The notes below the pieces were generated by a model. It did no database searches and was not told where the DNA came from. It was given only the letters and a program-made list of their open reading frames with translations. The translations under genes were made by a program, and so were the position numbers. This document shows positions 29,101 through 41,327 of a stretch of DNA of 64,000 nucleotides, piece by piece. How positions within the stretch are numbered: the stretch's first letter is position 1; each line of letters opens with the position of its first letter. Origin of the DNA: Helicobacter ailurogastricus (GTDB taxonomy: Bacteria > Campylobacterota > Campylobacteria > Campylobacterales > Helicobacteraceae); the NCBI RefSeq assembly GCF_001282945.1, contig NZ_CDMG01000002.1, positions 1 to 64,000 of the forward strand. The letters are read 5' to 3'.

Positions 29101-29786
29101 TGCAAACAGGTCTTTTCTTTGGCTCGGGCTTGCTCGCCCTTGTGTGCTATGGCTTGCTTTTAAGTTTGTTGCTCTTTAAACCCGCTGAAAACATCCCTCC
29201 CCTAGCCATCCCCCCCATAGAGGTGGATTTGATCGACAATCCGCCCCCCTCAAACCTTAACCCCTTTGAAAGTGGGCTAGGAGTCAAAGACATGTTTAGC
29301 GCCATCCCTGACAAACAAGCCCCTGAAACCAACCCACAAGAGGCTAAAGACTTACAAAAAGCCCGAGAGTTGTTGCGCAATATCCAGTTTAACAAGCTAG
29401 ACGCGCATGCTTTTAAAGATTTGCAAGATAGCCTAGCAGAGCTGGGCAATGGTCTTAAATCCTTACAAGCCAAAAAAATGGAGGTGCAAATCCCCAAAGA
29501 GGAGAAAAACACCTTAGCGCAGGACAAAGCGTGGTTTGCCGCCATTTATCAAATTTTATACTCCCAGTGGAAGTTAAATTTTGACCAAAAAGCCTTGGTG
29601 GGCGCGCTCATCACCATTTACCCCAGCGGGCAGATGCGCTTTAGCGTGGTGGATTTCTCCCCCTTTAGAGAATATAACCAACAAATAGAAAGCCTATTGT
29701 TGCGCCTGCAACAGCAAAAATTCCCCCCATATCCACAGGGGCGCGCCATCACTTTAAAAGTTAATTTTAAAACAAAGGACGAATGA
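29100..29786 (+). CDS. TonB/TolA-like periplasm-spanning protein
   Basis: 228 residues: an N-terminal membrane anchor (LLALVCYGLLLSLLLF), a proline-rich stretch (IPPLAIPPIEVDLI), a helical middle (about residues 75-135) and a C-terminal domain beginning WFAAIYQILYSQWKLNF, with the ITIYPSGQMRFSV segment and a basic tail similar to TolA/TonB C-terminal domains. The position between tolR-like and tolB genes supports TolA. Sequence identity with classical TolA is low, as expected. Confidence 0.8.
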   Translation: MQTGLFFGSGLLALVCYGLLLSLLLFKPAENIPPLAIPPIEVDLIDNPPPSNLNPFESGLGVKDMFSAIPDKQAPETNPQEAKDLQKARELLRNIQFNKLDAHAFKDLQDSLAELGNGLKSLQAKKMEVQIPKEEKNTLAQDKAWFAAIYQILYSQWKLNFDQKALVGALITIYPSGQMRFSVVDFSPFREYNQQIESLLLRLQQQKFPPYPQGRAITLKVNFKTKDE

Positions 29787-31000
29787 TGCGGATTGTGTGG
29801 CTTTTTTTAGCCTTAAGCTTAGGGCTTTTAAGGGCAGCGGATGCGACCCTAGACATTGTCAAAACCATTGAGAAGTTGCCTAAAGTCCTTGTAACTTATA
29901 CAGGCACCGACCCCTATTTAAAAAAGATCGCGGATTTATTGGTGGCGGATTTAAAGGTGAGTGGGCATTTTGACGCTTTGGGGGCCAATGTGCCCAACGC
30001 GCAGGGGGCGCAACTTGTGGTTCAATTACAAAAGAGCCAGCCTAGCATCATCAACGCCCAGCTTTACAACGCCAACACCAAAGAAGTGCAGAGCAATAAA
30101 GACTACCAATTCAACACCAAAGAGCTTTACCCCTTCATCGCGCATAAAATTGCCATAGACGCGAATCGTTTAACTAAGGCGGCCCCCATTGATTGGATGG
30201 CACGCATGGTGGTCTTTTCTAAATTCTTATCCCCCGGGGTGACAAGCATCGTGGTTGCCGATTACACCCTAACCTACCAGCAGGAGATCATTAAAAATAA
30301 CCTACTAAATGTTTTCCCCAAATGGGCCGATGCCCAGCAGAGTGCGATTTACTACACCCAATATTTGCGCCAACCCACCATCATTAAATACAATGTCCGC
30401 ACAGGGGAAAGCGCGGTGATCACGCAAAGTCAGGGCATGGCGGCCGTGTCTAGCGTGAGTGCAGATGGACGTAAATTATTGCTCTCTTTAGCCCCCAAAG
30501 GACAAACCGACATCTACCTTTATAACACCCAAGAGAAAGAATTAAAGCAACTCACTTCTTACAGCGGGATCGATGTCTTGGGTAACTTTGTTGAAGATGA
30601 AAAGGCGATGGTCTTTGTCTCAGATCGCTCGGGTTATCCTAATATCTACTTGAAAAAACTTAAGCTAGACGCGCCCGTAGAGCAAGTGGTCTTTTACTCC
30701 AGAAACAACGACTCGGTCGCCTCTTTTGGGGATTACTTGGTCTATGTGAGTCGCGAAGAGAGGGATGCGAACGGGCAAAGCCCCTTTAATTTGTATCTGA
30801 TCAACCTTAAGGGCGACTATGTCCGCCGTTTAACCGCCAGCGGAGTGAATCAAATGCCTAGATTTTCTAAGGACGGCAAAGCGGTGATGTTTTTAAAAAG
30901 GGCGGCCGCACAAAACGCTTTGGGCGTGATTTTGCTAGAAAACAACCAAAGTTACTTGTTTCCCCTAGAAAATATCAATATCCAATCCTTCGATTGGTAG
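29783..31000 (+). CDS. tolB: Tol-Pal system beta-propeller protein TolB
   Basis: Periplasmic partner of Pal. 405 residues. A signal peptide (IVWLFLALSLGLLRA) is followed by a small N-terminal domain and then a beta propeller with repeats such as SADGRKLLLSLAPKGQTDIYLYN and FVSDRSGYPNIYLKKL. It overlaps the TolA-like gene by four bases. Confidence 0.95.
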   Translation: MMRIVWLFLALSLGLLRAADATLDIVKTIEKLPKVLVTYTGTDPYLKKIADLLVADLKVSGHFDALGANVPNAQGAQLVVQLQKSQPSIINAQLYNANTKEVQSNKDYQFNTKELYPFIAHKIAIDANRLTKAAPIDWMARMVVFSKFLSPGVTSIVVADYTLTYQQEIIKNNLLNVFPKWADAQQSAIYYTQYLRQPTIIKYNVRTGESAVITQSQGMAAVSSVSADGRKLLLSLAPKGQTDIYLYNTQEKELKQLTSYSGIDVLGNFVEDEKAMVFVSDRSGYPNIYLKKLKLDAPVEQVVFYSRNNDSVASFGDYLVYVSREERDANGQSPFNLYLINLKGDYVRRLTASGVNQMPRFSKDGKAVMFLKRAAAQNALGVILLENNQSYLFPLENINIQSFDW

Positions 31001-31003
31001 CCG

Positions 31004-31059
31004 TTTAAGTCTCGTTAAAAGAGGCATTTAAGTCTTATTAAAAGACTTGGGTGTATAAT
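31004..31059 (+). promoter_or_regulatory. pal promoter with paired repeats
   Basis: A perfect TATAAT lies at 31054-31059, 43 bases upstream of the pal start. Just upstream are two copies of TTTAAGTCT--TTAAAAGA (31004-31022 and 31027-31045), offset by 23 bases. The second contains a 7-bp inverted repeat AAGTCTT/AAGACTT. They could bind a regulator, or the hairpin could end the tolB transcript, though no T-run follows. Confidence 0.5.
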
Positions 31060-31101
31060 CGAGCTTTGTTTTGTTTATTCTATCTAACACGAAGGAGTTT
31101 T

Positions 31102-31650
31102 ATGAATAAGTGGTTTTTAGCCGGTGCTGTTTTGGCATGTGCGTTGATAACAGGGTGTGCGGGTAGCCACCAAGATGAAGCAGCTCCAGAGCCAAAACCA
31201 GCCCCCCAAGCCCAGCAAGCAGCCCCCGAGCCTGCGCCCAAACCTGAGGAGCACACCGTGCCCAAAGAAGAGGTCCAAACCAAGCCCGTAGAAAAACCAA
31301 AACCCCATGTAGAGAGCGGCACGATTGTTGGGCAGGTGTATTTTGACTTTGATAAATACAATGTGCGTGAAGACATGCAAAGCGCAATCGATGAAGCCGC
31401 CAAGAAAGTGCAAGAGTATGGCATGAAAGTGCTTTTAGAGGGCAACACCGATGAATTTGGCACAGGTGAATACAATTTTGCGCTCGGCAACAAACGCGGC
31501 CTTAGTGTGAAAGATGTTTTAACTGTTAAGGGCATTAGTGCAGACGACATTAAAGTGGTGAGTTTTGGGGAAACCAAACCCATTTGTCAAGAAAAAACCA
31601 AAGAGTGCTACCGCAAAAACCGCCGTGTGGATATTAAGGTCGTGGATTAG
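31102..31650 (+). CDS. pal: Peptidoglycan-associated lipoprotein Pal
   Basis: Anchors the outer membrane to peptidoglycan. 182 residues from ATG 31102, chosen because GAAGGAG precedes it and the protein then begins with a lipoprotein signal (KWFLAGAVLACALITGC). A Pro/Ala/Glu-rich linker follows, then an OmpA-like domain with VYFDFDKYNVRE, EGNTDEFGTGEYNFALG and the ending YRKNRRVDI. The frame is open 17 codons further upstream, but that part includes the promoter. Also an immunogenic lipoprotein in Helicobacter. Confidence 0.96.
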   Translation: MNKWFLAGAVLACALITGCAGSHQDEAAPEPKPAPQAQQAAPEPAPKPEEHTVPKEEVQTKPVEKPKPHVESGTIVGQVYFDFDKYNVREDMQSAIDEAAKKVQEYGMKVLLEGNTDEFGTGEYNFALGNKRGLSVKDVLTVKGISADDIKVVSFGETKPICQEKTKECYRKNRRVDIKVVD

Positions 31651-32591
31651 TGCGTCTTTTAGGTTTGCTCTTAGGCGGGCTCTTGTGCGCCGAGCCCTCG
31701 GCCTTTGAGCTACAAAGTGGGGCGACCAAGCAAGAATTAAAAACCTTAAAGAACAGCAATAAGAATCTAGGTGACATCTTAGCCACACTCAAAGGGCAGA
31801 CAGACAGCCTATTGCAAGGGCAAGAGGGGTTAAAAAGCCTCGTGGAGGGGCAGGGGCTAAAACTTAAAGAAGCCACAGACACTCTAGCCACCCACGGCGA
31901 CAACCTCAAAGCCTTAAAAAACACCCAAGAGATGCAGGCGGATTTAATCAAACAACAAGCCGCGCTCATCGACACGCTAAAAGCCCAAATCCAAACTAAC
32001 CAAGAGTCTTTGGCCAACTTTGAGAAAAAGAGCACTGAAACCCAAAAGTTATTAGAAAACATGCGTACCGACTTTGCCGCTAAACTACAAAATCTTCAAA
32101 AATCCATAGACACCCAAGCCAACGCCAACAACCAAAAACTAAGAGAGCTCGCCGCCCTACAAGCCCAAATGCTGCAAGCCAAGAAAGAAGCCAGCTTTAG
32201 CAAAGACCCGACGCAAAAGCAAGCCACAGAACAAGAGGCGCACACGCTCTTTAAGCAAAAACGCTATAAAGAAGCCCAAGCCCGCTTTGTGTGGCTAGCT
32301 AGCCTGCCTTTTAAGCCCGCTTACACCAACTACATGGCAGGCGAGTCGGCCTACTTTAATAAAGCCTACCAACCCGCCATCGCCTCCTTTAAAAAAAGCG
32401 CCATGTTAGACGACAAGGCAAGTTACATGCCCACTTTGCTCTACCACACTGCACTGGCATTTAAGCACCTCAAAGATGTGCCAAATTATAAAAAATTCTT
32501 GCAATCAGTCGCTAACCTCTACCCTGAGAGCGAACAAGGCAAAAAGGCTAAAAATCTTTTGGAGCAAAAGCCCAAAAAAACGCTAAAATAA
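31650..32591 (+). CDS. YbgF/CpoB-like periplasmic coiled-coil and TPR protein
   Basis: 313 residues. A signal peptide (LGLLLGGLLCAEPSA) is followed by a long coiled coil (about residues 25-190; segments such as LKTLKNSNKNLGDILATLKG) and a C-terminal TPR region (EAHTLFKQKRYKEAQARFVWL, QPAIASFKKSAMLDD). This domain order and the position after pal match CpoB/YbgF, which coordinates peptidoglycan synthesis with Tol-Pal. The coiled coil is much longer than in E. coli. Start GTG overlaps the pal stop (TAGTG). Confidence 0.85.
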   Translation: MRLLGLLLGGLLCAEPSAFELQSGATKQELKTLKNSNKNLGDILATLKGQTDSLLQGQEGLKSLVEGQGLKLKEATDTLATHGDNLKALKNTQEMQADLIKQQAALIDTLKAQIQTNQESLANFEKKSTETQKLLENMRTDFAAKLQNLQKSIDTQANANNQKLRELAALQAQMLQAKKEASFSKDPTQKQATEQEAHTLFKQKRYKEAQARFVWLASLPFKPAYTNYMAGESAYFNKAYQPAIASFKKSAMLDDKASYMPTLLYHTALAFKHLKDVPNYKKFLQSVANLYPESEQGKKAKNLLEQKPKKTLK

Positions 32592-32618
32592 CCCCCCAAC
32601 CCACTAGAAAGGACAAAC

Positions 32619-33113
32619 ATGCAAAACCAAGTTGCGATCATTGAATATGAAGTGCGCGATCACGCCACCCAAGAAGTCTTAGACTCCAATATAGGCCAAA
32701 AGCCCCTAGAGTTTTTAATGGGAGCAGGTCAGGTGATTGTCGGGCTTGAAAAGGCGGTACAACAGGCACAAGTAGGCCAAACCCTAAACATCATCATCCC
32801 CCCCCAAGATGCCTATGGCGAGTACCGCACCGACTATCTACAAGAAGTACCCAGAGACCAATTTGAAGGCATTGAGCTTAAAAAGGGCATGACCTTATTT
32901 GGGCAGGGCGAAAACCAAGAGAGCGTGCAAGTGAGCGTAAAAGACTTTAGCGAGCGCATGGTGATGATTGACTACAACCACCCCTTAGCGGGCAAAGAAT
33001 TGAGTTTTCAATTCACGCTCTTAGGGCTTAGAGAAGCTTCCGAGCAAGAAGTGCTCAAAGGCCAAGCCCACGCGAAAAAATGTTGCGGGGGCGGGTGCGG
33101 TTGCGCGCACTAA
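32619..33113 (+). CDS. slyD: FKBP-type peptidyl-prolyl isomerase SlyD
   Basis: Folding helper and metal (nickel) chaperone. 164 residues. The FKBP fold (QVAIIEYEVRDHATQEVLDS, PLEFLMGAGQVIVGLEKA) with the inserted flap domain is followed by a short metal-binding tail containing KKCCGGGCGCAH. A C8 tract (32798-32805) encodes two prolines. AAAGGA precedes ATG. In H. pylori flgM lies next to slyD; it is not here, where a convergent ligA ends 15 bases away. Confidence 0.94.
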   Translation: MQNQVAIIEYEVRDHATQEVLDSNIGQKPLEFLMGAGQVIVGLEKAVQQAQVGQTLNIIIPPQDAYGEYRTDYLQEVPRDQFEGIELKKGMTLFGQGENQESVQVSVKDFSERMVMIDYNHPLAGKELSFQFTLLGLREASEQEVLKGQAHAKKCCGGGCGCAH

Positions 33114-33128
33114 GCCGCTTAAAGCCTG

Positions 33129-35405
<2,277 letters not shown>

Positions 35406-35433
35406 TTAAATGAGCTTAAGATAAGGGGCGTGA

Positions 35434-36384
35434 TTGATTAGCGACATTGACAGCACCATTTCCTTACACCTCAACAACGAGGCGCAGTTTTTGTGTTTCA
35501 CTTTGAGCAGCGATGAAAACAACGATGCCGAATTGTATGGCATCAATATCTTTAAAATCCGCGAGATCATCCACTACGAAGGCGATGTGACTGAGACGGT
35601 GGGGGGCAATGAGAGCATCATGCTAGGCTTTCTGACCATCAGGGGCGAGTCTGTCCCCTTAATCGATGTGAATCGTTGGCTCTACTTTGATCCCAACAAC
35701 CCTAACAAGGATTTGAGCGAAGCGTCTATCAAGAGCGATCAAAACTTAGTCATTGTGTGCGAGTTTTCCGGCTGTGTCGTGGGACTTAGGATTTTTGCCA
35801 TTAAGCGGATCGTGCATAAGAGTTGGGGGGAGATCAGTGTGGGCGATAAGCAGGGTTTTAACACGGGGGGCAAGGTGAGTGCCATCACAAGGTTTGAACA
35901 AAGTAGGGTGATCCAAATTCTAGATGTGGAGCGCATGCTCGTAGAAGCTTTCCCCACCATGCAAGAGTTGGACCAACTCAAAGAGCAATTTGTGGATGCC
36001 ATTAGGAGCGATAAATTGATCTTCATTGCTGAAGACTCCCAAGTGGCAATGCACAATTTAGAGCGCATTATTGAAGGTTTAAAGCTCAAATACGAAGCTT
36101 TTCCCAACGGGGATGCTTTGTTGAAACGGCTTTTTACAGAAAACATGATCGACAAGGTTGGAGCGGTGATCACGGATTTAGAAATGCCTGTTGTGTCTGG
36201 CTTTGAAGTGTTAAAGCGCATTAAAGCGGATGCAAGGACCAAACATTTACCCGTGATTGTCAATTCGTCCATGAGCAGCGAGTCGAACAAGCAATTAGCC
36301 GATTCGCTGCACGCCGATGGGTTTGTGATCAAGTCGCACCCCCATGAGATCCAAGAGCTTTTACAAGAATATTTAAGACAATAA
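35434..36384 (+). CDS. cheV: Chemotaxis coupling protein CheV
   Basis: Links chemoreceptors to CheA and adds a phosphorylatable receiver. 316 residues. An N-terminal CheW-like domain (about 15-165; [21 protein letters not shown] is the first block) and a C-terminal receiver (about 195-316) are seen. The receiver has the acidic pair in FIAEDSQ, the phospho-acceptor Asp in VITDLEMP, and Lys in VIKSHP. The position after ligA matches the cheV of H. pylori that I recall as cheV2. The start is probably a TTG at 35434. Confidence 0.93.
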   Translation: MISDIDSTISLHLNNEAQFLCFTLSSDENNDAELYGINIFKIREIIHYEGDVTETVGGNESIMLGFLTIRGESVPLIDVNRWLYFDPNNPNKDLSEASIKSDQNLVIVCEFSGCVVGLRIFAIKRIVHKSWGEISVGDKQGFNTGGKVSAITRFEQSRVIQILDVERMLVEAFPTMQELDQLKEQFVDAIRSDKLIFIAEDSQVAMHNLERIIEGLKLKYEAFPNGDALLKRLFTENMIDKVGAVITDLEMPVVSGFEVLKRIKADARTKHLPVIVNSSMSSESNKQLADSLHADGFVIKSHPHEIQELLQEYLRQ

Positions 36385-36392
36385 GGGCAAAT

Positions 36393-38138
36393 ATGTTGAG
36401 GACACAATTATGTGCTGAGGTCGGGCTGTGTGATGTAAAAAAGCGGGTGAAACTCTGCGGATGGTGCCACAACTACCGCGATCACGGAGGAGTCATCTTC
36501 ATCGATTTACGCGACAAAAGCGGGCTAATACAGCTTGTGTGCGACCCCACTTCTAAGGCTTACGCGCAAGCGGCTTTGATCAGGCACGAGGATGTGCTCA
36601 TCATTGAGGGCGTGGTGCGCCCTAGAGGCGAGGGGCTAGAAAACCCCAAACTTGCCACAGGGGCGATTGAAGTGGTGCTGGAGGATTTGCGTCTTGAGAA
36701 CAAGAGCCTAACCCCGCCCATTGCCATTGGCGATCCAAGCGTGAATGAGGATTTGCGCTTGCAATACCGCTTCTTAGACTTGCGCGCGCCTAAGTCTTAC
36801 GCCATTTTTAAAATGCGCAGTAAAGTCGCTAAGGCGGTGCGTGATTGTTTAGATGGCCTAGACTTTTTAGAGATTGAAACGCCTATGCTCTCTAAAACCA
36901 CGCCCGAGGGGGCACGCGACTTTTTAATCCCTAGCCGAATCCACGATGGGCAGTTTTTCGCCCTGCCCCAAAGCCCCCAAATTTTTAAACAAATCCTTAT
37001 GGTGGCGGGGATGGATCGCTATTATCAGATTGTTAAATGCTTTAGAGATGAGGATTTGCGCGCCGACCGCCAGCCCGAATTTACCCAAATCGATGTGGAG
37101 ATGAGTTTTTGTACGCAAGAGGACATCATGGAGGTTGCCGAAACCTTGCTAAAAGCCGTCTTTAAAGCGATGGACATTGACATTAACCCCCCTTTTAAGC
37201 ACATGACCTACAAAGAAGCCACAGAGAGCTATGGCAGCGACAAGCCGGACTTGCGCTTTAACATGCCCCTTGTGGAAGTGGGGGATTTGTTCATCAACTC
37301 TAGCAATGAGATTTTTAAAACCATCGCCAGTGACCCCAAGCACAACCGCTTTAAGGCGCTCAAAGTCGAAAAAGGCGACACGCTTTTAAGCCGTAAAGAT
37401 TTGGCCGAGCTGGAGGCTTTTGTGCGCCAATTTGGGGCAAAGGGCTTGGCCTATATCCAAATGAAGGCAGAGGGGCCCAAGGGGCCTTTGGTGAAGTTTT
37501 TAGAGCCCAGCGCCTTAAAAGAACTCCTAGAGCGCACGGGCGCAAAAGAGGGGGATTTGCTCTTTTTTGGGGCGGGTGAAAAGGCGATCGTTTTAGATTA
37601 TATGGGGCGCTTGCGCTTGAAACTCGGGCATGATTTAAATTTAATTGACCCCGATGCCTTTGACTTTTTATGGGTCGTGGATTTTCCCATGTTTGAGAGG
37701 GTGGAGGGCAAACTTAGCGCCATGCACCACCCCTTTACGATGCCAAAAGAGATCGACAGCGCCGACCCTGAAGAAGCGCAATCGATCGCCTATGACATTG
37801 TGCTAAACGGCGTGGAGCTTGGAGGGGGGAGTTTGCGTATCCACAAAGAAGAAATACAAAAAAAAGTCTTTGAAATTCTGGGGATTGGGGCGCAAGAGGC
37901 GCAAGAGAAATTTGGCTTTTTACTCGAGGCTTTGCGCTATGGTGCCCCTCCCCATGGAGGTTTTGCTATGGGCTTTGATCGCCTCATCATGCTCTTAGCC
38001 AAAGCCCCCAGCATCCGCGATGTGATCGCCTTTCCAAAAACACAAAAGGCGACCTGCCTTTTAAGTAAAGCCCCCAGCCCCGCTAGTGAGGAGCAACTAA
38101 GAGAATTGCACATCCGCTTGAGAAATCCCAAACACTAA
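36393..38138 (+). CDS. aspS: Aspartate-tRNA ligase
   Basis: Class II synthetase, 581 residues, bacterial type. N-terminal OB fold ([20 protein letters not shown]), motif 2 around [19 protein letters not shown], and motif 3 [14 protein letters not shown] near the end. The bacterial insertion (GAD) domain lies between about 295 and 420. In bacteria with GatCAB and no AsnRS the enzyme is non-discriminating; whether it is so here is inferred from gatB in the window and from known Helicobacter biology. Confidence 0.97.
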   Translation: MLRTQLCAEVGLCDVKKRVKLCGWCHNYRDHGGVIFIDLRDKSGLIQLVCDPTSKAYAQAALIRHEDVLIIEGVVRPRGEGLENPKLATGAIEVVLEDLRLENKSLTPPIAIGDPSVNEDLRLQYRFLDLRAPKSYAIFKMRSKVAKAVRDCLDGLDFLEIETPMLSKTTPEGARDFLIPSRIHDGQFFALPQSPQIFKQILMVAGMDRYYQIVKCFRDEDLRADRQPEFTQIDVEMSFCTQEDIMEVAETLLKAVFKAMDIDINPPFKHMTYKEATESYGSDKPDLRFNMPLVEVGDLFINSSNEIFKTIASDPKHNRFKALKVEKGDTLLSRKDLAELEAFVRQFGAKGLAYIQMKAEGPKGPLVKFLEPSALKELLERTGAKEGDLLFFGAGEKAIVLDYMGRLRLKLGHDLNLIDPDAFDFLWVVDFPMFERVEGKLSAMHHPFTMPKEIDSADPEEAQSIAYDIVLNGVELGGGSLRIHKEEIQKKVFEILGIGAQEAQEKFGFLLEALRYGAPPHGGFAMGFDRLIMLLAKAPSIRDVIAFPKTQKATCLLSKAPSPASEEQLRELHIRLRNPKH

Positions 38139-38151
38139 TCAAAGGACAGAC

Positions 38152-38751
38152 ATGAAAGCGTTATTTTTAATCATCGGGGCCCCGGGCAGTGGCAAGACCA
38201 CGGACGCGCAACTCATTGCCGAACGCAACAGCGATTGTATGGTGCATTACTCCACGGGGGATTTATTAAGGGCCGAGATTGCCAAACAAAGCGAGAGGGG
38301 GCAGCTCATCGCCAGTTTCACCAGCAAAGGGGAGTTAGTGCCCTTAGAAATCGTCATAGACACGATCATCACGGCGATTAAAAACGCCCCTAAAGAGGTG
38401 ATCATCATCGATGGCTATCCGCGCAGTGTGGAGCAGATGAACGCTTTAGATCGGGTGCTAAAAGCCCAAGAGGAGGTGAAATTAAAGGGGGTTGTAGAAG
38501 TGCATGTGAGCGAGGTTGTGGCGCGCGAAAGGGTGCTGGGCCGCTCAAGGGGAGATGATGACAACATCGAGGTCTTTAACAACCGCATGCAAGTGTATTT
38601 AAAACCCCTAGAGAGCATTGTAGAGTTTTACAAAGCCCTAGAAGTGCATCAACAAATCAATGGTGAAAGGAGCATTGAAGCCATTGTTGCCGACATTGAA
38701 GCCTACATTAAAACCCACATAAAGGATAAAAATGGACTTGTCAAAAATTAA
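38152..38751 (+). CDS. adk: Adenylate kinase
   Basis: Interconverts ATP, ADP and AMP. 199 residues, short (no LID zinc insert). The P-loop [12 protein letters not shown] is at 8-19, the AMP region [12 protein letters not shown] near 40, and the segment [14 protein letters not shown] near 83. Its last 20 bases overlap ppa. In H. pylori, as I recall, a glycosyltransferase gene lies between the two; here they are fused head to tail. Confidence 0.96.
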   Translation: MKALFLIIGAPGSGKTTDAQLIAERNSDCMVHYSTGDLLRAEIAKQSERGQLIASFTSKGELVPLEIVIDTIITAIKNAPKEVIIIDGYPRSVEQMNALDRVLKAQEEVKLKGVVEVHVSEVVARERVLGRSRGDDDNIEVFNNRMQVYLKPLESIVEFYKALEVHQQINGERSIEAIVADIEAYIKTHIKDKNGLVKN

Positions 38752-39259
38752 AGCGGGCGAGGCTGAGGCTTTAAACGCCGTGATTGAAATCCCCTACCAG
38801 TCTAAAGTGAAATACGAAGTGGATAAGAACAGCGGGGCGGTTGTGGTCGATCGCATCATGTACCCCTCTATGGTCTATCCGGCTAATTACGGGTTTGTAC
38901 CCCACACTTTAAGCGAGGATGGCGACCCCGCAGACATTTTAGTGTTGAACGAAGACCCTTTGTTGCCGGGCAGTGTCATTAAATGCCGCTTGATCGGGGT
39001 GCTTGTGATGGAGGATGAGGGCGGATTGGATGAGAAGTTATTGGCCCTGCCTCTTAGCAAAATAGATCCGCGCTATGACAACATTAAAGATCTGCACGAC
39101 TTGCCCCCCATTGTGCTAGAAAAAATCAAACACTTTTTTGAAACTTACAAAGACCTAGAGCCTGAAAAATGGGTGAAAGTCAAAGACTTTGGCGACAAAG
39201 CACAGGCAGAAGAAATCTTTAAAAAAGCCCTAGCCAGCTACAACAGCAAGGCATGTTAA
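38732..39259 (+). CDS. ppa: Inorganic pyrophosphatase
   Basis: Family I pyrophosphatase, 175 residues. The signature [10 protein letters not shown] around residue 66 gives three of the metal-binding aspartates; [12 protein letters not shown] and the [12 protein letters not shown] tail are also typical. The start overlaps adk by 20 bases and has GGATAAAA upstream. Its last 7 bases overlap trpE, so adk-ppa-trpE-trpG look like one operon. Confidence 0.97.
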   Translation: MDLSKIKAGEAEALNAVIEIPYQSKVKYEVDKNSGAVVVDRIMYPSMVYPANYGFVPHTLSEDGDPADILVLNEDPLLPGSVIKCRLIGVLVMEDEGGLDEKLLALPLSKIDPRYDNIKDLHDLPPIVLEKIKHFFETYKDLEPEKWVKVKDFGDKAQAEEIFKKALASYNSKAC

Positions 39260-40752
39260 GCCTACACACAAGCGCCCCCTATATCCCCCACCCGCTCGCC
39301 CTTTATGCCCAAGTGCAGGGGGCTAACACGCTCTTATTAGAGAGCGCGCAGGTGGAGAATAAAAAACACACCAAATCCATCATTCTAGCCAAGGCGTGTT
39401 TGCGGCTTGTTTGCCAAAATGCACAGGTGCGCCTAGAGGCTTTAAATGCCAATGGGCAGGCCCTTTTAGACAAAATGGCCCAAGTTTTAGGCCTAGAGCC
39501 CAAGCAAGGGGTTTTAACAAAGCACTATGTCAAAGACACGAGTCTAAGCGATGAATTTAGCAAGCTTAAAAAGGCCAGCCCGCTAGATGCTTTAAGGGCG
39601 GTGTTTAAAAGCGTGGATACCCCTAACACACCCGCTTTTGGGCTGTTTTGTGGGGGGTATTTTGGCTTTGAGTTTGTTGGGGCGTTTGAGGACTTGCCAC
39701 ACCTAGAGGCAAAGGACAACACCGCTCCCGATTTTATCTTTTTAGTGGCACAAAATTTAATTTTAATCGACCACCAAGCTAAGAGCACGCAGATTTTTGG
39801 TTCTTGTTTTGAGCCCACTTTACAAGCACAAATCCAAGCCGAGATCAACAGCCTAGCCGCACTCACGCCCCCCCCCTTTAGCCCAAAGATGAGCCCGCAA
39901 AACAGCGATTTAGGCACAAATTGCAGTGATGAGGACTTTGCCAAAATCGTGCTGGCTTTGCAAGAGCAAATCCAAAAGGGCGAGATTTTCCAAGCCGTGC
40001 CCTCAAGGAGCTTTTATTTAGAGTGTAGAGAGCCTTTGAGCGCTTACCACTATTTAAAAGACCAAAACCCTAGCCCTTACATGTTTTACATGCAAACAGA
40101 GGATTTTACGCTCTTTGGGGCCAGCCCTGAGAGTGCGCTAAAATACGAAGCAAGCACAAATTTGGCCCAAATTTACCCCATTGCCGGCACGCGCCCTAGG
40201 GGTAAAAACCCCGATGGCACAATCAACCTAGATTTAGACAATCGCCTAGAACTGGACCTACAAAATGACCCCAAAGAGCGGGCAGAGCACATCATGTTAG
40301 TGGATTTAGCCCGCAACGACATTGCCAGAGTGGCTAAACCCTTAAGCCGTGCGGTCTCTAAGTTGCTGAAAGTCGAAAAATACGCCCATGTGATGCATTT
40401 AACCTCGGCCGTGCAAGGGGAGCTCAAAGAGGGCTTAGATGCTTTGCACGCTTACCAGAGCTTTATGAATGCGGGGACTTTAAGCGGTGCGCCCAAAATC
40501 GCTGCCTTAAAACTCATTGCCACTTTGGAGGGCAAAAGGCGGGGGTCTTATGGGGGCTCGATGGGCTATTTATGCGCCGATGGCTCGATGGATAGTTGCA
40601 TCATCATCCGCTCGGCTTTCGTGCAAGAGGGGCGGGCTGTGGTGCAAACGGGGGCGGGCATTGTGCTTGATAGCGTCATTGGGGCAGAGATTGCCGAAAC
40701 CAAAGCGAAATCTCAAGCCGTGCTCTCGGCCATTTTAAAGACCCACACATGA
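39253..40752 (+). CDS. trpE: Anthranilate synthase component I
   Basis: Chorismate-using first enzyme of tryptophan synthesis. 499 residues. LLESAQVENKKHTKS near residue 30 matches the tryptophan-feedback site. The catalytic part carries PYMFYMQTEDFTLFGASPES, YPIAGTRPRGK, the DLARNDIARV stretch and GTLSGAPK. These features favour TrpE over PabB. A C9 tract (39868-39876, the T-P-P-P-F codons) is the longest homopolymer noticed in the window. It overlaps trpG by four bases. Confidence 0.95.
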   Translation: MLSLHTSAPYIPHPLALYAQVQGANTLLLESAQVENKKHTKSIILAKACLRLVCQNAQVRLEALNANGQALLDKMAQVLGLEPKQGVLTKHYVKDTSLSDEFSKLKKASPLDALRAVFKSVDTPNTPAFGLFCGGYFGFEFVGAFEDLPHLEAKDNTAPDFIFLVAQNLILIDHQAKSTQIFGSCFEPTLQAQIQAEINSLAALTPPPFSPKMSPQNSDLGTNCSDEDFAKIVLALQEQIQKGEIFQAVPSRSFYLECREPLSAYHYLKDQNPSPYMFYMQTEDFTLFGASPESALKYEASTNLAQIYPIAGTRPRGKNPDGTINLDLDNRLELDLQNDPKERAEHIMLVDLARNDIARVAKPLSRAVSKLLKVEKYAHVMHLTSAVQGELKEGLDALHAYQSFMNAGTLSGAPKIAALKLIATLEGKRRGSYGGSMGYLCADGSMDSCIIIRSAFVQEGRAVVQTGAGIVLDSVIGAEIAETKAKSQAVLSAILKTHT

Positions 40753-41327
40753 AAATCTATTTTATCGACAACTTCGACTCTTTCACCTACAACCTTGTTT
40801 ATGATTTAGAGGGCTTAGGGCATACAGTCTTGGTGCTGCGCAACACCACCCCCGCCCCCCTTTTGCTTGAGCGCATGCAAGTTGAGGGTGAAAAACCTTT
40901 ATTGTTCATCTCTCCGGGGCCGGGCGATCCCACGCACTCAGGGCAACTTTTAGAGATGATTAAAGCCGTAAAGGGAAAATACCCCATTTTGGGGGTGTGC
41001 TTGGGCTTGCAAGCCTTGGCGCAAAGCTATGGGGCGCAAATTGTTAAAAGCCCTCGCATTGTACATGGCAAAAGCTCGCACATCACTTTAGAGCCCTTTG
41101 AGGCGTTTAAAGGGCTTGGCAATTCTTTACAAGTGGGGCGTTACCACTCCTTAGTGGCGTGCAATTTGCCCGATTGTTTGCAAGTCATCGCCCATTGTGA
41201 AAATATTGTGATGGGGATTTATCACGCACAAGACAAAGCCCTAGCCTATCAATTCCACCCCGAGAGCATTTTAACGCTTAAAGGGGCGCAACTTTTACAA
41301 CAAAGTCTAGAGTTTATACAAAGCTAG
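40749..41327 (+). CDS. trpG: Anthranilate synthase glutamine amidotransferase component
   Basis: Supplies ammonia to TrpE. 192 residues, stand-alone (not fused to TrpD as in E. coli). Motifs: FIDNFDSFTYNL, SPGPGDP, nucleophile Cys84 in LGVCLGLQAL, and the His/Glu of QFHPES. The segments GRYHSLVA and HGKSS also fit TrpG. No trpD, trpC, trpB or trpA follows; the next gene is convergent and overlaps by four bases. Confidence 0.95.
   Translation: MKIYFIDNFDSFTYNLVYDLEGLGHTVLVLRNTTPAPLLLERMQVEGEKPLLFISPGPGDPTHSGQLLEMIKAVKGKYPILGVCLGLQALAQSYGAQIVKSPRIVHGKSSHITLEPFEAFKGLGNSLQVGRYHSLVACNLPDCLQVIAHCENIVMGIYHAQDKALAYQFHPESILTLKGAQLLQQSLEFIQS

Noticed and set aside
35739-36407. 222-codon frame antisense to cheV
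   Set aside because: Mirror of the cheV codon pattern with no ribosome binding site and no family resemblance.
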